Shown: one piece after another, positions 8,622 through 17,327 of the stretch
Position numbering within the stretch: the stretch's first letter is position 1
How the letters are laid out: the number at the start of each line of letters is the position of its first letter
Origin: Pseudomonas sessilinigenes
GTDB lineage: Bacteria > Pseudomonadota > Gammaproteobacteria > Pseudomonadales > Pseudomonadaceae
Direction of reading: 5' to 3'
DNA length: 64,000 bases
Assembly (NCBI RefSeq): GCF_003850565.1
Contig: NZ_CP027706.1
Location: forward strand, 3,224,001 to 3,288,000
The notes under the pieces: model-generated
Told to the model about the DNA's origin: nothing
The model's input: only the letters and a program-made list of their open reading frames with translations
Database searches by the model: none
Translations under genes and position numbers: made by a program

Positions 8622-8772
8622 CAGTGGACCTCGTGTCAGTTGTGAAATGCACGCATTGTGCAGAAATAGTCGATGGCTTCAACGCCAATCAGCGATTGGA
8701 TGAGGAAAACCGCCACTCAAGTCGCGTTCCAGACGTTGGTTCCAGGAGCACCTTCATCGCCACCCGATGGGT

Positions 8773-9396
8773 TCAACCCGGGTGACCGGCCTGAAACAAC
8801 TGCTGGAAACCTTGCAGGGTGCTGTCCACGAAGCGTTCATCGGTGGTGCCTTCAGGGAAATCCAGGACACCCTGAATAACCAGGGAGGCCAGGCCGTGAG
8901 TGTAGGACCAGCCGGCGAGGGCCGCTCGCCGCACCTGTGGCTCGTCCACCTGCAGGTGCAGTAACTCGGCGATGATGCGCCGCAACTCGCCGAAGGCCTG
9001 TTCTCGGGCGATGGACAGCTCGGGGAGCATTTCGCCGGTGGCGAACTCAGGGCCGAACATCAATTGGTACAGCGCCGGATTGCGCCGAGCGAAACCGAAG
9101 TAGCTCAGGCAGGCGTTGCGCAGTTTCTGCGTACCGTCGACGGTGCTGTCGTTGAACACCAGTACCGCTGCCAGCTCACGAAACCCTTCGGCTGCGAGGC
9201 TGCCGACCAGCTGGGCACGATTGGCGTAGTGATGATAGGCGGCAGTGGCACTGACGCCCACGCGCTCGGAAACCGCTCTTAATGAAAGCCGGGTCGGTCC
9301 CACTTCCTCCAGCATTGCCCGGGCGGCAGCCAGGAGCTGCGGTGCCAGGTTGCCCACGTGGTAGGAGTCGCGCGAGCGTGGGGAGTTCTTGGTCAT
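8773..9396 (-). CDS. TetR/AcrR family regulator (TetR_C_13-like)
   Basis: 207 aa from the ATG at 9396 (MTKNSPRSRDSYHVGNL). HTH at about residues 20-65 (LSLRAVSERVGVSATAAYHHYANRAQLVGSLA). The C-terminal half (NPALYQLMFGPEF, GWSYTHGLASLVIQGVL) has the layout of ligand domains common in Pseudomonas TetR proteins near hydrolase genes. It is divergent from the SGNH hydrolase gene at 9523 with a dyad between them, so self-regulation and control of that hydrolase are likely. It is not one of the three paralogues described elsewhere in the window. Confidence 0.85.
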   Translation of the reverse strand: MTKNSPRSRDSYHVGNLAPQLLAAARAMLEEVGPTRLSLRAVSERVGVSATAAYHHYANRAQLVGSLAAEGFRELAAVLVFNDSTVDGTQKLRNACLSYFGFARRNPALYQLMFGPEFATGEMLPELSIAREQAFGELRRIIAELLHLQVDEPQVRRAALAGWSYTHGLASLVIQGVLDFPEGTTDERFVDSTLQGFQQLFQAGHPG

Positions 9397-9457
9397 GGGA
9401 AGTTCGCCGGTATGGCCTGAAGGGGCCTGAAAAGCGCGAAATCCTACCACGGCGATT

Positions 9458-9478
9458 AATCTTGACGCTGATAAGATT
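9458..9478. promoter_or_regulatory. Candidate TetR operator between divergent genes
   Basis: AATCTT-N9-AAGATT dyad midway between the TetR start (9396) and the hydrolase start (9523). It contains TTGACG (9462-9467), a possible -35 for the hydrolase gene, with a weak -10 17 bp later. Assigned by position and symmetry. Confidence 0.4.
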
Positions 9479-9522
9479 GCGCCTTAGCCTGCATCCCATC
9501 TCTTGCATGGGGCTCGTCAATC

Positions 9523-10254
9523 ATGTTGCAAAGCCTGTCCGGATTGCTCCTGGCGCCGTTGCTGCTGGCCCAGGGGCGCTATGTGCGCAGGGTCACTCCA
9601 CGGCTTGCAGAACCTGCTGGCGAACGATCCGGCGCCTGTGGTGCCGGCCCCTTGCTGCGGTTGTTGATCATAGGGGATTCGGCCGCCGCCGGAGCGGGGG
9701 TGATGCACCAGGCCGACGCCCTGTCTGGCCAATTGGCAGCGCGCCTGTCCGGGCACTTCACCCTGTCTTGGCGCCTGCTTGCCCAATCCGGGCTCGATAC
9801 CCCGGCATTGCTGCAAAGAATCGAAGACAGCGATACCGAGGATTTCGACGCCGTACTGGTTTGCGTCGGTGTCAATGATGTCACCGGCGGTATCGGTGCC
9901 AGGGCTTGGATGAGCTGTGTGGCTCGCTTGGTGGCGTTGCTGCGCAAAAAGTTCGCAGCCCCCCGGGTCTTGCTGTCCTGCGTGCCACCGATGCATGCCT
10001 TTGCTTCCCTGCCGCAGCCTTTGCGCTGGTACCTGGGGAGCAGGGCGCAACGCTTCAACCAGTTGCTTGGCCAGTGGAGCCAAGCGCAGCCCGGGGTAAC
10101 CCTGGTGGCCGGCGAGCTACCACTGCACGACGACATGCTGGCCGTGGATGGTTTTCATCCTGGGGCTCTGGCTTATGGAATCTGGGCCGAGGAGGTGGCG
10201 ACCGTGTTGCGCCAGCCCTGGGTCGCAGCGCGCGGTTGCCGGCCTGGCAACTGA
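9523..10254 (+). CDS. SGNH/GDSL-family hydrolase
   Basis: 243 aa. Three SGNH blocks are visible: block I LLIIGDSAAAGAGV (about residues 46-60, nucleophile Ser), block III VCVGVNDVTGG (about 111-121, oxyanion Asn) and block V DGFHPG (about 208-213, catalytic Asp and His). The first 20 residues are hydrophobic and may be a membrane anchor or poor signal. Relatives are lipases and esterases acting on acyl or acetyl esters; the substrate is unknown. The divergent TetR gene at 8773 is its likely regulator. Confidence 0.8.
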   Translation: MLQSLSGLLLAPLLLAQGRYVRRVTPRLAEPAGERSGACGAGPLLRLLIIGDSAAAGAGVMHQADALSGQLAARLSGHFTLSWRLLAQSGLDTPALLQRIEDSDTEDFDAVLVCVGVNDVTGGIGARAWMSCVARLVALLRKKFAAPRVLLSCVPPMHAFASLPQPLRWYLGSRAQRFNQLLGQWSQAQPGVTLVAGELPLHDDMLAVDGFHPGALAYGIWAEEVATVLRQPWVAARGCRPGN

Positions 10255-10328
10255 GCCACTACGCCGTCCCCAGGCAAGCTGGGCGACGGAACCTGAGTAG
10301 CATCACCGATGCTTGAGAGGAGAACCCG

Positions 10329-10757
10329 ATGTCGGAATTGAAACTGCACTCCAAGGCCCAAGCTTCCCTGCAGCGCTGGCACGCGATGATCGAGCGGCGG
10401 GATCTTGGCGACTTGCCTGAACTGCTGGATGCCGCTGTAGTGTTTCGCTCACCGATGGCCCATACGGCCTATCCCGGGGCCCCGGTGGTGGCGACCATCC
10501 TGGGGACTGTGCTCGAGGTCTTCGAGGATTTCGCCTATCACCGCGAACTGGCCACGGCCGATGGCCTGAATGTGGTGCTGGAGTTCAGCGCCAGGGTAGG
10601 CGACAGGCAGCTCAAGGGCATCGATATGATTCGCTTCGATGAGCAGGGCAAGATCGTCGAGTTCGAGGTGATGGTGCGGCCCATGAGCGGGCTCCAGGCC
10701 CTTGGTGCGCAAATGGCGCAGCGCTTGGCCGGCTACCTTGCGGCGAGCAAGTCCTAG
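10329..10757 (+). CDS. SnoaL/NTF2-like protein
   Basis: 142 aa, with a strong GAGAGGAGA ribosome site in front of the ATG. The sequence has the alpha+beta cone pattern of the NTF2/SnoaL group: an N-terminal helix (LQRWHAMIERRDLGDLPELL), FRSPMAHTAYPG, and C-terminal strands GIDMIRFDEQGKIVEFEVMVRP. Members include ketosteroid-isomerase-like enzymes and small ligand-binding proteins; no catalytic residue can be assigned with confidence. A short GC-rich hairpin without a T-tract (10264-10288) separates it from the SGNH hydrolase gene. Confidence 0.75.
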   Translation: MSELKLHSKAQASLQRWHAMIERRDLGDLPELLDAAVVFRSPMAHTAYPGAPVVATILGTVLEVFEDFAYHRELATADGLNVVLEFSARVGDRQLKGIDMIRFDEQGKIVEFEVMVRPMSGLQALGAQMAQRLAGYLAASKS

Positions 10758-10786
10758 GCTTCGATCCGGCTATGGCCTGGCGCCGC

Positions 10787-11029
10787 TCATTGCGGGGCCA
10801 GCCATGAGGCCATCACCCGGCGGTCGAGTTCTTCCCAATCCGCCATGCCCAGTACCCGTGTGGTGTTCAACCCGCGAAGATAGCCGCGCAACTGATAGGC
10901 CACTTCACGGCGTACCTGCGGGTCGGTGGCCGGGTCGGCCAGGGCGGTTTCATAGTCGATGAGGTAATCGGCTACCCGCTCACGAAATTCTGGCAGGACA
11001 GCGTCACGGATAAGGTCGAAAGTTCGCAC
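10787..11029 (-). CDS. Small hypothetical protein
   Basis: 80 aa from a GTG at 11027-11029, chosen because AAGGAA lies 8 nt upstream; a longer reading from 11110 lacks such a site. The protein is helical and charged (RTFDLIRDAVLPEFRERVAD, then LIDYETALADPATDPQVRREVAYQLRGYLRGL) with no signal peptide, membrane segment or cysteine. I do not recognise the family. Convergent with the SnoaL-like gene. Confidence 0.55.
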   Translation of the reverse strand: MRTFDLIRDAVLPEFRERVADYLIDYETALADPATDPQVRREVAYQLRGYLRGLNTTRVLGMADWEELDRRVMASWLAPQ

Positions 11030-11274
11030 GAGCAATTCCTTTTTTAGTTGTAATCGGACTGCCTGGCAGTCTGCACGCGGCACAACTATCGGTTCAAGTG
11101 ATAGTAACAATCAAAAAACGCATATTCTGATTTGCCGACCGACAGTGGAAAATGCGCGCCGTCGCAGAGGCTGGCCAAAGAGTCGGCTTCTGGAGTCCAT
11201 TAATGAACGCAACGGCAGCGCCGTGACGCCGAACCGTTGCGCAACGAACCAGATTTTATTCCAGGATTTCACCG

Positions 11275-11616
11275 ATGCGTGCTTCACCCGTTGCTGCCTT
11301 GACCCTTGTTTCCCTGATGCTGGCCGGCTGTGCTTCGGCACCGAACGATCCGACACTGGTCATGCAGACCAAGAAGACTCCCACCGAATATGCCGATTGT
11401 GTGGTGCCAAAACTGAAGGAGCAGGCACTGGTCCCGGTGGTCTCCCAGACCCAGCGCAGCTATCGGATCGTGGTCGTCAGCAAAGTAGCGGCCAATAACG
11501 TGCTGGAAGCCTACAAGGCACAGGGTGGTGGCAAGGTATTCCTCTACGAGCGCCATTTGCTGGCCTCGAGCTTTACTCCATCGGCTTTCGAGCGAACCGC
11601 CCAGGACTGCCTGTAG
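11275..11616 (+). CDS. Small putative lipoprotein
   Basis: 113 aa. MRASPVAALTLVSLMLAGC is a type II signal with Cys19 as lipidation site. The mature part (about 95 aa) has two further cysteines (DCVVPKL, and the penultimate residue) that could pair. Neither a family nor a partner is recognisable. CAGGAT stands in front of the ATG. Confidence 0.7.
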   Translation: MRASPVAALTLVSLMLAGCASAPNDPTLVMQTKKTPTEYADCVVPKLKEQALVPVVSQTQRSYRIVVVSKVAANNVLEAYKAQGGGKVFLYERHLLASSFTPSAFERTAQDCL

Positions 11617-11652
11617 TTCGCTGGCGCGCCCCGGCAGGCGTCGGCGCGAGGC

Positions 11653-11961
11653 TCAGATTGTAGTGCCGAGCAGTTGCTCGATCCGGGCCAGCTCCCAGGT
11701 ACTGAGCAAACTGACCGGGTCTGTACCGAAGCGCTGGCGGTTATCGAGCCGCCATTGCCTTCCTTCGACCGTGGTGCAGCACAGGCAGTGCAGCAGGCGT
11801 GGGCCATCGAGGTCCAGGAGCAGGCACCAGCCGGCGATGTCCACCAGGACCTGGTCGCCGGCATTTGCCATCTCGATTCGTTGCAATAGGTGGATGCCAA
11901 GGGCAGCATCGCGCAACCGCTGGCAGACCTCACGTGCGCTCAGGGCACTTGCCTGTGTCAT
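11653..11961 (-). CDS. DUF7693-like small protein
   Basis: 102 aa from the ATG at 11961 (MTQASALSAREVCQRLRDA). The C-terminus RFGTDPVSLLSTWELARIEQLL matches, from memory, a small Pseudomonas family catalogued as DUF7693; the family name is tentative. A Cys-Cys pair (LHCLCC) sits mid-protein. It lies 4 bp downstream of the small membrane-protein gene on the same strand, so the two are probably co-transcribed. Function unknown. Confidence 0.6.
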   Translation of the reverse strand: MTQASALSAREVCQRLRDAALGIHLLQRIEMANAGDQVLVDIAGWCLLLDLDGPRLLHCLCCTTVEGRQWRLDNRQRFGTDPVSLLSTWELARIEQLLGTTI

Positions 11962-11965
11962 GTTC

Positions 11966-12235
11966 TCACTCACCACGTTTGAATTTGCGCATGGCCCACT
12001 CAAACTGCTGCCTGCACCATTGCTTGATCTGTGCCCAGTATTCCTGGCCGAGAATGGCGATCACCAGCAGGGTCAGCAACTCGCCGCCTATTGCCAATAC
12101 AGAGATCACCAGGGTCTTTTGGGGAATATCGAGGAACGGCAAGATAGGCAGGGCAATCCAGTAAAGCAACACCACCGCCAGTAACGACAGGCCAAGTTTT
12201 TTCCTGAAGCCCAATGGGTTTCCAGACATGCTCAT
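11966..12235 (-). CDS. Small two-helix membrane protein (transporter-suffix-like)
   Basis: 89 aa with two hydrophobic segments (LGLSLLAVVLLYWIALPILPF and LVISVLAIGGELLTLLVIAIL) and basic cytoplasmic ends (GFRKK at the start, RKFKRGE at the end). It looks like the small 'transporter suffix domain' proteins sometimes found beside or fused to transporters, but no transporter is adjacent here. AAGAAGAGAG precedes the ATG. Co-directional with the next gene, 4 bp away. Confidence 0.6.
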   Translation of the reverse strand: MSMSGNPLGFRKKLGLSLLAVVLLYWIALPILPFLDIPQKTLVISVLAIGGELLTLLVIAILGQEYWAQIKQWCRQQFEWAMRKFKRGE

Positions 12236-12287
12236 CTCTCTTCTTCAATGACTGCAGTGGCGTGCGACGGGTCTCGCAGGCGTTGTT

Positions 12288-12914
12288 TCATCGCCTGGCA
12301 TGTCCCAGTGGGGCCAGGAACGTCGCGGCTTCAGTGGCGAACTCCTGTGCCAGGGCCTTGGCATGGGCCGCGCGCTGGTAGCTATCGAGGATGTCGAAGA
12401 AGCCGGCGTCGTCGGCCAACAACAGCAGGGCCTCCTGGCGGCCGGTACGGGCATCGAGCGCCTCGACTTCGATTGACAGCCCGCCGTTCTTCACCGGTCC
12501 CAGCAGTGGCGTGGCCAGGGCATTGATCACCGGCCAGGCTTCGGCAATCCGCATCACTCGTACCCTGACCACCAGCGTGTTGCTGCCATTGGCGCGCGGG
12601 GAGAGCATGAAGTGACGGCTCAACTCGGCCTCCAGGCGTTGTTGCAGCGCCCTGTCCACTTCAAGCGAAACCTCAGGCGAGGTGTCCCTCGCGACCGCGG
12701 AGGTTATCTGTATCGGCTTGACCAGCACCTGGACGTACTGGCCGTGGTGAGCGGCATTGGGGGTAATGCCCATGCCGCGTTCGCCGGTCTTTTGCAGGCC
12801 CTGGTAGCTCAAGGCCTGGCCTGAGCGTATTACGGGCGGGCTGCCACACCCGCCGACCAGCAAGGCGCCGGCCACCAGCAACAACAGGCGACCGCCCTTG
12901 AAAAGGGTTTTCAT
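12288..12914 (-). CDS. DUF3313-type lipoprotein
   Basis: 208 aa from the ATG at 12914; the longer frame upstream lacks a signal peptide. MKTLFKGGRLLLLVAGALLVGGC is a lipoprotein signal with Cys23. The mature part begins with SGQALSYQGLQ and contains VRVRVMRIAEAWPVINALATPLLGPVKNGGLSIEVEALDARTG-like strands (about 120-165), the pattern of DUF3313 envelope lipoproteins. Function unknown. A small dyad ACGGAG-TG-CTCCGT (12922-12935) lies just upstream where the ribosome site would be. Confidence 0.65.
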   Translation of the reverse strand: MKTLFKGGRLLLLVAGALLVGGCGSPPVIRSGQALSYQGLQKTGERGMGITPNAAHHGQYVQVLVKPIQITSAVARDTSPEVSLEVDRALQQRLEAELSRHFMLSPRANGSNTLVVRVRVMRIAEAWPVINALATPLLGPVKNGGLSIEVEALDARTGRQEALLLLADDAGFFDILDSYQRAAHAKALAQEFATEAATFLAPLGHARR

Positions 12915-13226
12915 TAAATTAACGGAGTGCTCCGTCTCATTATTTTGCAAAAAAAAGCCCATCGTAGAAGGGCATTTTGAAGCGGTGTCGTTGAGCATGA
13001 TATTGCAGGCCTGAATGTGATTGGGGTTGAGGGTAAACAGATAGCGTCCGATGCACGCCATGACGTTTCCCTGCTATATGGATGGCCGCCACCAGAACCT
13101 GTTCGCGGCGTAGTCCCTGTAGTCAGGCGGTACGGTCATGAGTCATGGCGATCTTGAAAATAATGCGACTATTTGGTCGCATTATCAAGGTCGCCTCGGC
13201 GCCGTCAATCCTCACCCGCCATACGG
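12915..13226. other. Intergenic region with a long inverted repeat
   Basis: About 310 bp between the DUF3313 lipoprotein start and the 3' end of the flavoprotein gene. It contains the dyad at 12922-12935 and a second, perfect one at 13160-13185. No convincing gene is seen. Confidence 0.5.
13160..13185. repeat. Perfect inverted repeat, 10-bp arms
   Basis: ATAATGCGAC - TATTTG - GTCGCATTAT: two perfect 10-bp arms around a 6-nt spacer, in otherwise gene-free DNA. There is no T-tract on either strand, so it is not a standard terminator. It may be an operator for the leftward lipoprotein gene about 250 bp away, or a 3' structure of the flavoprotein mRNA. Confidence 0.6.
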
Positions 13227-14588
13227 TCAGGCTTCGAGACGGCGTTCCTCCCACCAATCCCAGGCCTTGAGGGCCTGGCGTGCAGCCTTGCCACCCCAGA
13301 ATGACAAGGTGTCGCTGTTCATCGGCAACGACTTGCGGTTGACGATCCAGAACTCGCTCAATTCGGTTTTGCGCCCGTTGAGCAGGTCGGCGATGGTGCG
13401 GCCATTGAGGTGGGTCAGGGCCACGCCGTGCCCGAAACAGCCACCCGAGTAGATGATGCGCTCATCGCCGATGAAACTGATCTCGGGCACCATGTCCAGG
13501 TTCACCGACACTGGTCCTCCCCAGCGATAGTCGATCCGGGTGTTCGCCAATTGCGGGTAGATCCACTTCAGGTGGGCTTCGCAGTGCTGCCAGGTCGCGG
13601 GCGAGGGCGTTTCTTCCCGGGCCAGGCCCTTCTGGGGCAACACATCACCGCCGCCCATGACGATCCGCCCATCGGTCGTCGGCCTGAAGTAGTGCAGCAT
13701 CTGCCGGTTGTCACCGAAGGCCTCGCGTTGTCGCCAGCCAATCTCTTGCCATTGCTCGTCACTCAAGGGTTCGGTGACGACTTGATAGGTCCAGAGCGGA
13801 TATTGGCGCTCCCTGAGCCCATCCGGCCCGGGAAGCTCGCGCGAATAAGCGTTGGTAGCCAGGACCACCTTGTCGGCCTTGATCCTGCCGCCCAAAGTGT
13901 GGACCAGGATGGCCGCCGCGGTTCTTTCGACTTGGGTCACGGCGGTCATTTCGTAGACTTCGACCCCGGCCGATTCCGCCAGGGCCTTGAGTGCCCGCAC
14001 CTGTTTGCAGGGGTTCAGGTAGCCAGTATCGGACTCATGGATGCCGGCGCCAAAGCGCGGGGAGTTGAACTGTTGGCGAACCTGGGCCTGTTCCTGCCAG
14101 TGCATGTCCCCGTCGAGGCCCAGTTGCTGGAACAGCTGGTAGGTCTTGCCCATGCGCACCGACTGTTGTGGCGAGTAGCTGATGCGCATCAGGCCGGTGT
14201 GGCGATAATCGCAATCCAGTGCGTGCGTCTGGATCAATTGCCGGGTATGTGCCACCGCCAGTTGCAGGTAGCGATGGGCATCGATCATCTTCTGCTTGCC
14301 CCAGCGCAAGAGCACCAACTCCGGTTCCAGGCCGAACAGCTTGGTGCTGAAACCCGCATTGCGGCCACTGGCGCCAAAGCCGATGACGGCCGCCTCAAGC
14401 ACCACCACACGGGCATTGGGATTGTCCTGCTTGAACTGCCAGGCCGTATTGAGCCCGGTGAAGCCGCCACCGATCACCGCGATGTCGACGTCCAGGTTCT
14501 CGCTCAGCGGGGGATTGGCTGAGTATGGGCCATGCTCGTGCTGCCAGAAGGAACGGTGTTCCAGGCGCAAGTCTCGCTCGAATGTCAT
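13227..14588 (-). CDS. FAD-dependent amine/amino-acid oxidoreductase (DAO family)
   Basis: 453 aa from the ATG at 14588 (MTFERDLRLEHRSFWQHEHGP). The ADP-binding motif IAVIGGGFTGLNTAW is at about residues 33-48, followed by GFGASGRNAGF, which is characteristic of the gamma-glutamylputrescine oxidase / glycine-oxidase-like branch. The C-terminal FAD site is YSGGCFGHGVALTHLNG. The family oxidises secondary or primary amines to imines with H2O2 release. It sits next to an AraC regulator and the amine dehydrogenase operon, suggesting an amine-catabolic island. Confidence 0.82.
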   Translation of the reverse strand: MTFERDLRLEHRSFWQHEHGPYSANPPLSENLDVDIAVIGGGFTGLNTAWQFKQDNPNARVVVLEAAVIGFGASGRNAGFSTKLFGLEPELVLLRWGKQKMIDAHRYLQLAVAHTRQLIQTHALDCDYRHTGLMRISYSPQQSVRMGKTYQLFQQLGLDGDMHWQEQAQVRQQFNSPRFGAGIHESDTGYLNPCKQVRALKALAESAGVEVYEMTAVTQVERTAAAILVHTLGGRIKADKVVLATNAYSRELPGPDGLRERQYPLWTYQVVTEPLSDEQWQEIGWRQREAFGDNRQMLHYFRPTTDGRIVMGGGDVLPQKGLAREETPSPATWQHCEAHLKWIYPQLANTRIDYRWGGPVSVNLDMVPEISFIGDERIIYSGGCFGHGVALTHLNGRTIADLLNGRKTELSEFWIVNRKSLPMNSDTLSFWGGKAARQALKAWDWWEERRLEA

Positions 14589-14807
14589 GTTCTTGTTCTC
14601 GTTGTCGAAGGTGACGGCGCAGCGATTGGCGGTGCAAGGGGGTGCGCCATGGCCGTCGGCGACCGGAATCGGCAGGCGCCCGGAGATAGCACTGCCGGGC
14701 GGCCGAGTGCCGGCTACCAAAGGTGTGGTCGAGGGTAGCGGCCTGCCTGGCCGCTGGATTGTCCGGGGGTGCCAGTGTTACCGGCCGAACGCGTCAGGGG
14801 CGGGGAG

Positions 14808-15863
14808 TCACGAGCGCTGGCAGCTGGAGCGGTACTGCTGGGGGGAGTGGCCGGTCCAACGACGAAAGGCCCGGGTGAAGGAGCTGGACTCGGCATACCC
14901 CACCAGCAGCGAGATTTCCGTCACCGAGTAGTCCGAGCCCTTCATGTAGGCCAGGGCCAGCTCCCGGCGTACGTCTTCGATCAGCGACGAGAACTCGATG
15001 CCATGGTCCTTCAGGCGACGTTGCAAGGTCCGTCGGTTAAGCCCCAGTTGTTGGCTGATGTCTACCAGCGACAGGGCGCCGCTGCTCATTCCCGCGGCGA
15101 TCATGTGCGTGACCTGAGGCAGGATCTCATCGCCGATGCTGCGGCTCTGGCGTTCCCGCTCCAGATAAGGCACCAGGGCCTGGTACAGGCGCTCGTTGCC
15201 ACTGACCACCGGCAACTGAAGGGTATCGCCGGTGAAGTAAATGCGGTTCGAGGCCTGGCGAAAATGCACCGGGCACTGGAAGACGCGCTTGTGCATCGAG
15301 GTGTCGGCGGGCTTGTCGTGCTCGAAGTCCACCCGTACCGGCTTGATGCAGGCTCCGGTGATCAGGCTCAGCTGGCGCAGGATCGAGGCAATGGCGAATT
15401 CCGAGTCCTGGCGGCGATAGAGGATCGTGGGGGCATTGACCCGGTACTCGACATACGCCGGGCGCACATCGAACTCGAAGTCGATCATCGACTCCTGGGC
15501 GAAGACCACGATGAAGCGCTGCAGGGTCCGCAAGACCATCTCGACGCTGGTAGCGCAATGCAGGGCATGGCCCAGGGCGCCGAAGTCATCGGCTTCGGTC
15601 TGGCTGCCCAGCTCGATGCCAATGTTGGGATTGTCTCCTCCTGCGGCTTCCCAGAGTGCGATGTAGTGCTCGCCGGGTATTTCCACATCGGCCTGCTCCA
15701 ACAGACGGGTGTCGATCCCCAGTGCTGCAAGATGAGGTGCGAATACCGATCTGAAGCGGCGGAAGAAATTCTCGGACCATACGGTGCGTACGGACAAGGC
15801 CTGGGTGGGAGGTCGGGGAGCAGGTTGCGCCGGGAAAGTCTTGGTCTTGCGGGTTACCGTCAT
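14808..15863 (-). CDS. AraC family regulator (OruR/AraC-arabinose-binding-domain type)
   Basis: 351 aa from the ATG at 15863, preceded by AAGGGGGC. The N-terminal 'arabinose-binding domain of AraC' fold covers about residues 25-220. Two C-terminal HTHs occupy about 255-340 (LVDISQQLGLNRRTLQRRLKDHGIEF, then SVTEISLLVGYAESSSFTRAFRRWTGHSP). It is divergent from the amine dehydrogenase operon and follows the flavoprotein's promoter side, so it probably activates amine use in response to a substrate. OruR-type regulators act on ornithine and related amines. Confidence 0.85.
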   Translation of the reverse strand: MTVTRKTKTFPAQPAPRPPTQALSVRTVWSENFFRRFRSVFAPHLAALGIDTRLLEQADVEIPGEHYIALWEAAGGDNPNIGIELGSQTEADDFGALGHALHCATSVEMVLRTLQRFIVVFAQESMIDFEFDVRPAYVEYRVNAPTILYRRQDSEFAIASILRQLSLITGACIKPVRVDFEHDKPADTSMHKRVFQCPVHFRQASNRIYFTGDTLQLPVVSGNERLYQALVPYLERERQSRSIGDEILPQVTHMIAAGMSSGALSLVDISQQLGLNRRTLQRRLKDHGIEFSSLIEDVRRELALAYMKGSDYSVTEISLLVGYAESSSFTRAFRRWTGHSPQQYRSSCQRS

Positions 15864-15986
15864 GTCGCCCCCTTGTTCTTGTGCGCCACACTGCACAGCG
15901 ATCTGCGAGGCAAGTCAAGTCCCGCTTCTGGGCGCGACCTTGGCCGAAGGATGTGCCCGCAGCCTTGAAAGTGTAGTGCGTTGCGA

Positions 15987-16025
15987 GACTGGCGCCGGAT
16001 GGCAAGACGGCTGTCATCGCCAGTC
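15987..16025. promoter_or_regulatory. Inverted repeat upstream of the amine dehydrogenase operon
   Basis: GACTGGCG (15987-15994) and CGCCAGTC (16018-16025) form 8-bp arms 23 nt apart in the divergent AraC/amine dehydrogenase promoter region. It could be the AraC-family target or a hairpin in the operon leader. Confidence 0.4.
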
Positions 16026-16106
16026 AAGTCGCCGCCCGATCGCCATCGATAGACTCCGGCAAAACAGATCGCCCACCAAGGGCCGGCGCCACGGAATCTT
16101 TCTCTT

Positions 16107-17327
16107 ATGCTGATGCGTTCATTGCGCTACTTGTTGTGTGCCGTTTCGCTCACGGCCATCGCTTCCACGGCTACCGCCGAGTTCGTTCCAGAGCAAGCCG
16201 GGGTCGAGGTCCTGGGGGACCACCGCGGCCAGAACTGGTTCTGGATCTGGGGCAGCAACGCCCCGAACATGGTCGATGGCCGGGCCTATCTCTTCGATGA
16301 CAACGGCCGCAGCCTGGGCCTCTTGAGCACTGGAACCTGGTCCAATGGCCTGGTGATGTCGACCCGGCGCGACGAGCTGTATTCCACCGAGATCTACTTC
16401 AGCCGGGGCGTGCGCGGCCAGCGCTCGGATGTGGTCAGTGTCTACGATGCCCGGACCCTGGGCCCCAAGTTCGAGATCCCGATCCCGCCCAAGCGCATGA
16501 CCGCGCTGATCTCCACGGGCTTGAGCGTACTGTCCGATGACGAGCGTTTTTTGCTGGTCCTGAACTTCACGCCGGCCCAGTCGATCTCCATCGTCGACCT
16601 GGAGAACCGACGATTCGTGGAGGAGGTGGCGATCCCCGGTTGCGCCTCTATCTATCCGGCTGGCCCCCGGGATTTTCATGCCATTTGCGGCAATGGTGGA
16701 TTCTTCCACTTGCGTCTCGACGAGCAGGGGCATGTCGTCCTGCAGGAGCGCACCGCGCCGGTGTTCGACCCTCTCAAGGACCTGTTGCTGACCACTGGCT
16801 GGCGCAGGGGCGACAACTGGTTCTTCGTTTCGCAGAAAAACAATGGCTACAGCCTGCGCATGGATGCCCAGGGCGTGATGCTGGCCGATCAATGGTCGCT
16901 GGTCAGCGACGCAGAACGTGCTGACGGCTGGAGCATCGCGGGCAATCACGGCACGGCGTTGCACGCTGACAGCGGCCGGCTGTTCGTCCTGATGCACAAG
17001 GACACGCCCGAGAACTACCAGAAGCCCGGCAGCGAGGTGTGGGTCTACGACGTACGCAGCCACCAGCGGTTGGCGCGGATCGAGCTCAAGGAGCAGAGCA
17101 CCGCCATTGGGGTCAGCCAGGGGCCACATCCGCGGCTGTACAGCCTGGACTGGGTGGTGCCGCTGCCGAAGCTGTTCACGCTCTGGGTCTATTTCACTGC
17201 AGGCGATGCGGGGCTCAATCCGCTGCTGCGCCAGAACATCAACCTCTATGACGCCGACAGTGGCCAGCATCTGCGCAGTGTCGATGACATTCCGCTCGGC
17301 TTCATGAATGTGGTGATGCCATGGTGA
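16107..17327 (+). CDS. TTQ amine dehydrogenase, large (heavy) subunit
   Basis: 406 aa, with a Sec-type signal ending near TATA-EF (about residue 25). The mature chain is a WD40-like beta-propeller as in the heavy chains of methylamine and aromatic amine dehydrogenases. Typical stretches are GQRSDVVSVYDARTL, PIPPKRM, FHAICGNGGFFHL and GSEVWVYDVRSHQRLARI. The heavy chain holds the TTQ-bearing light chain in the periplasmic alpha2beta2 enzyme, which oxidises primary amines to aldehyde plus ammonia. It opens the operon and overlaps the MauE gene by 7 bp. The substrate (aromatic or aliphatic amine) cannot be told from sequence; the accessory set resembles aromatic amine dehydrogenase clusters. Confidence 0.82.
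   Translation: MLMRSLRYLLCAVSLTAIASTATAEFVPEQAGVEVLGDHRGQNWFWIWGSNAPNMVDGRAYLFDDNGRSLGLLSTGTWSNGLVMSTRRDELYSTEIYFSRGVRGQRSDVVSVYDARTLGPKFEIPIPPKRMTALISTGLSVLSDDERFLLVLNFTPAQSISIVDLENRRFVEEVAIPGCASIYPAGPRDFHAICGNGGFFHLRLDEQGHVVLQERTAPVFDPLKDLLLTTGWRRGDNWFFVSQKNNGYSLRMDAQGVMLADQWSLVSDAERADGWSIAGNHGTALHADSGRLFVLMHKDTPENYQKPGSEVWVYDVRSHQRLARIELKEQSTAIGVSQGPHPRLYSLDWVVPLPKLFTLWVYFTAGDAGLNPLLRQNINLYDADSGQHLRSVDDIPLGFMNVVMPW

Noticed and set aside
10264..10288. GC-rich hairpin between the SGNH hydrolase and SnoaL-like genes, considered as a terminator
   Set aside because: No T-tract, and the next gene follows closely in the same direction; not called.
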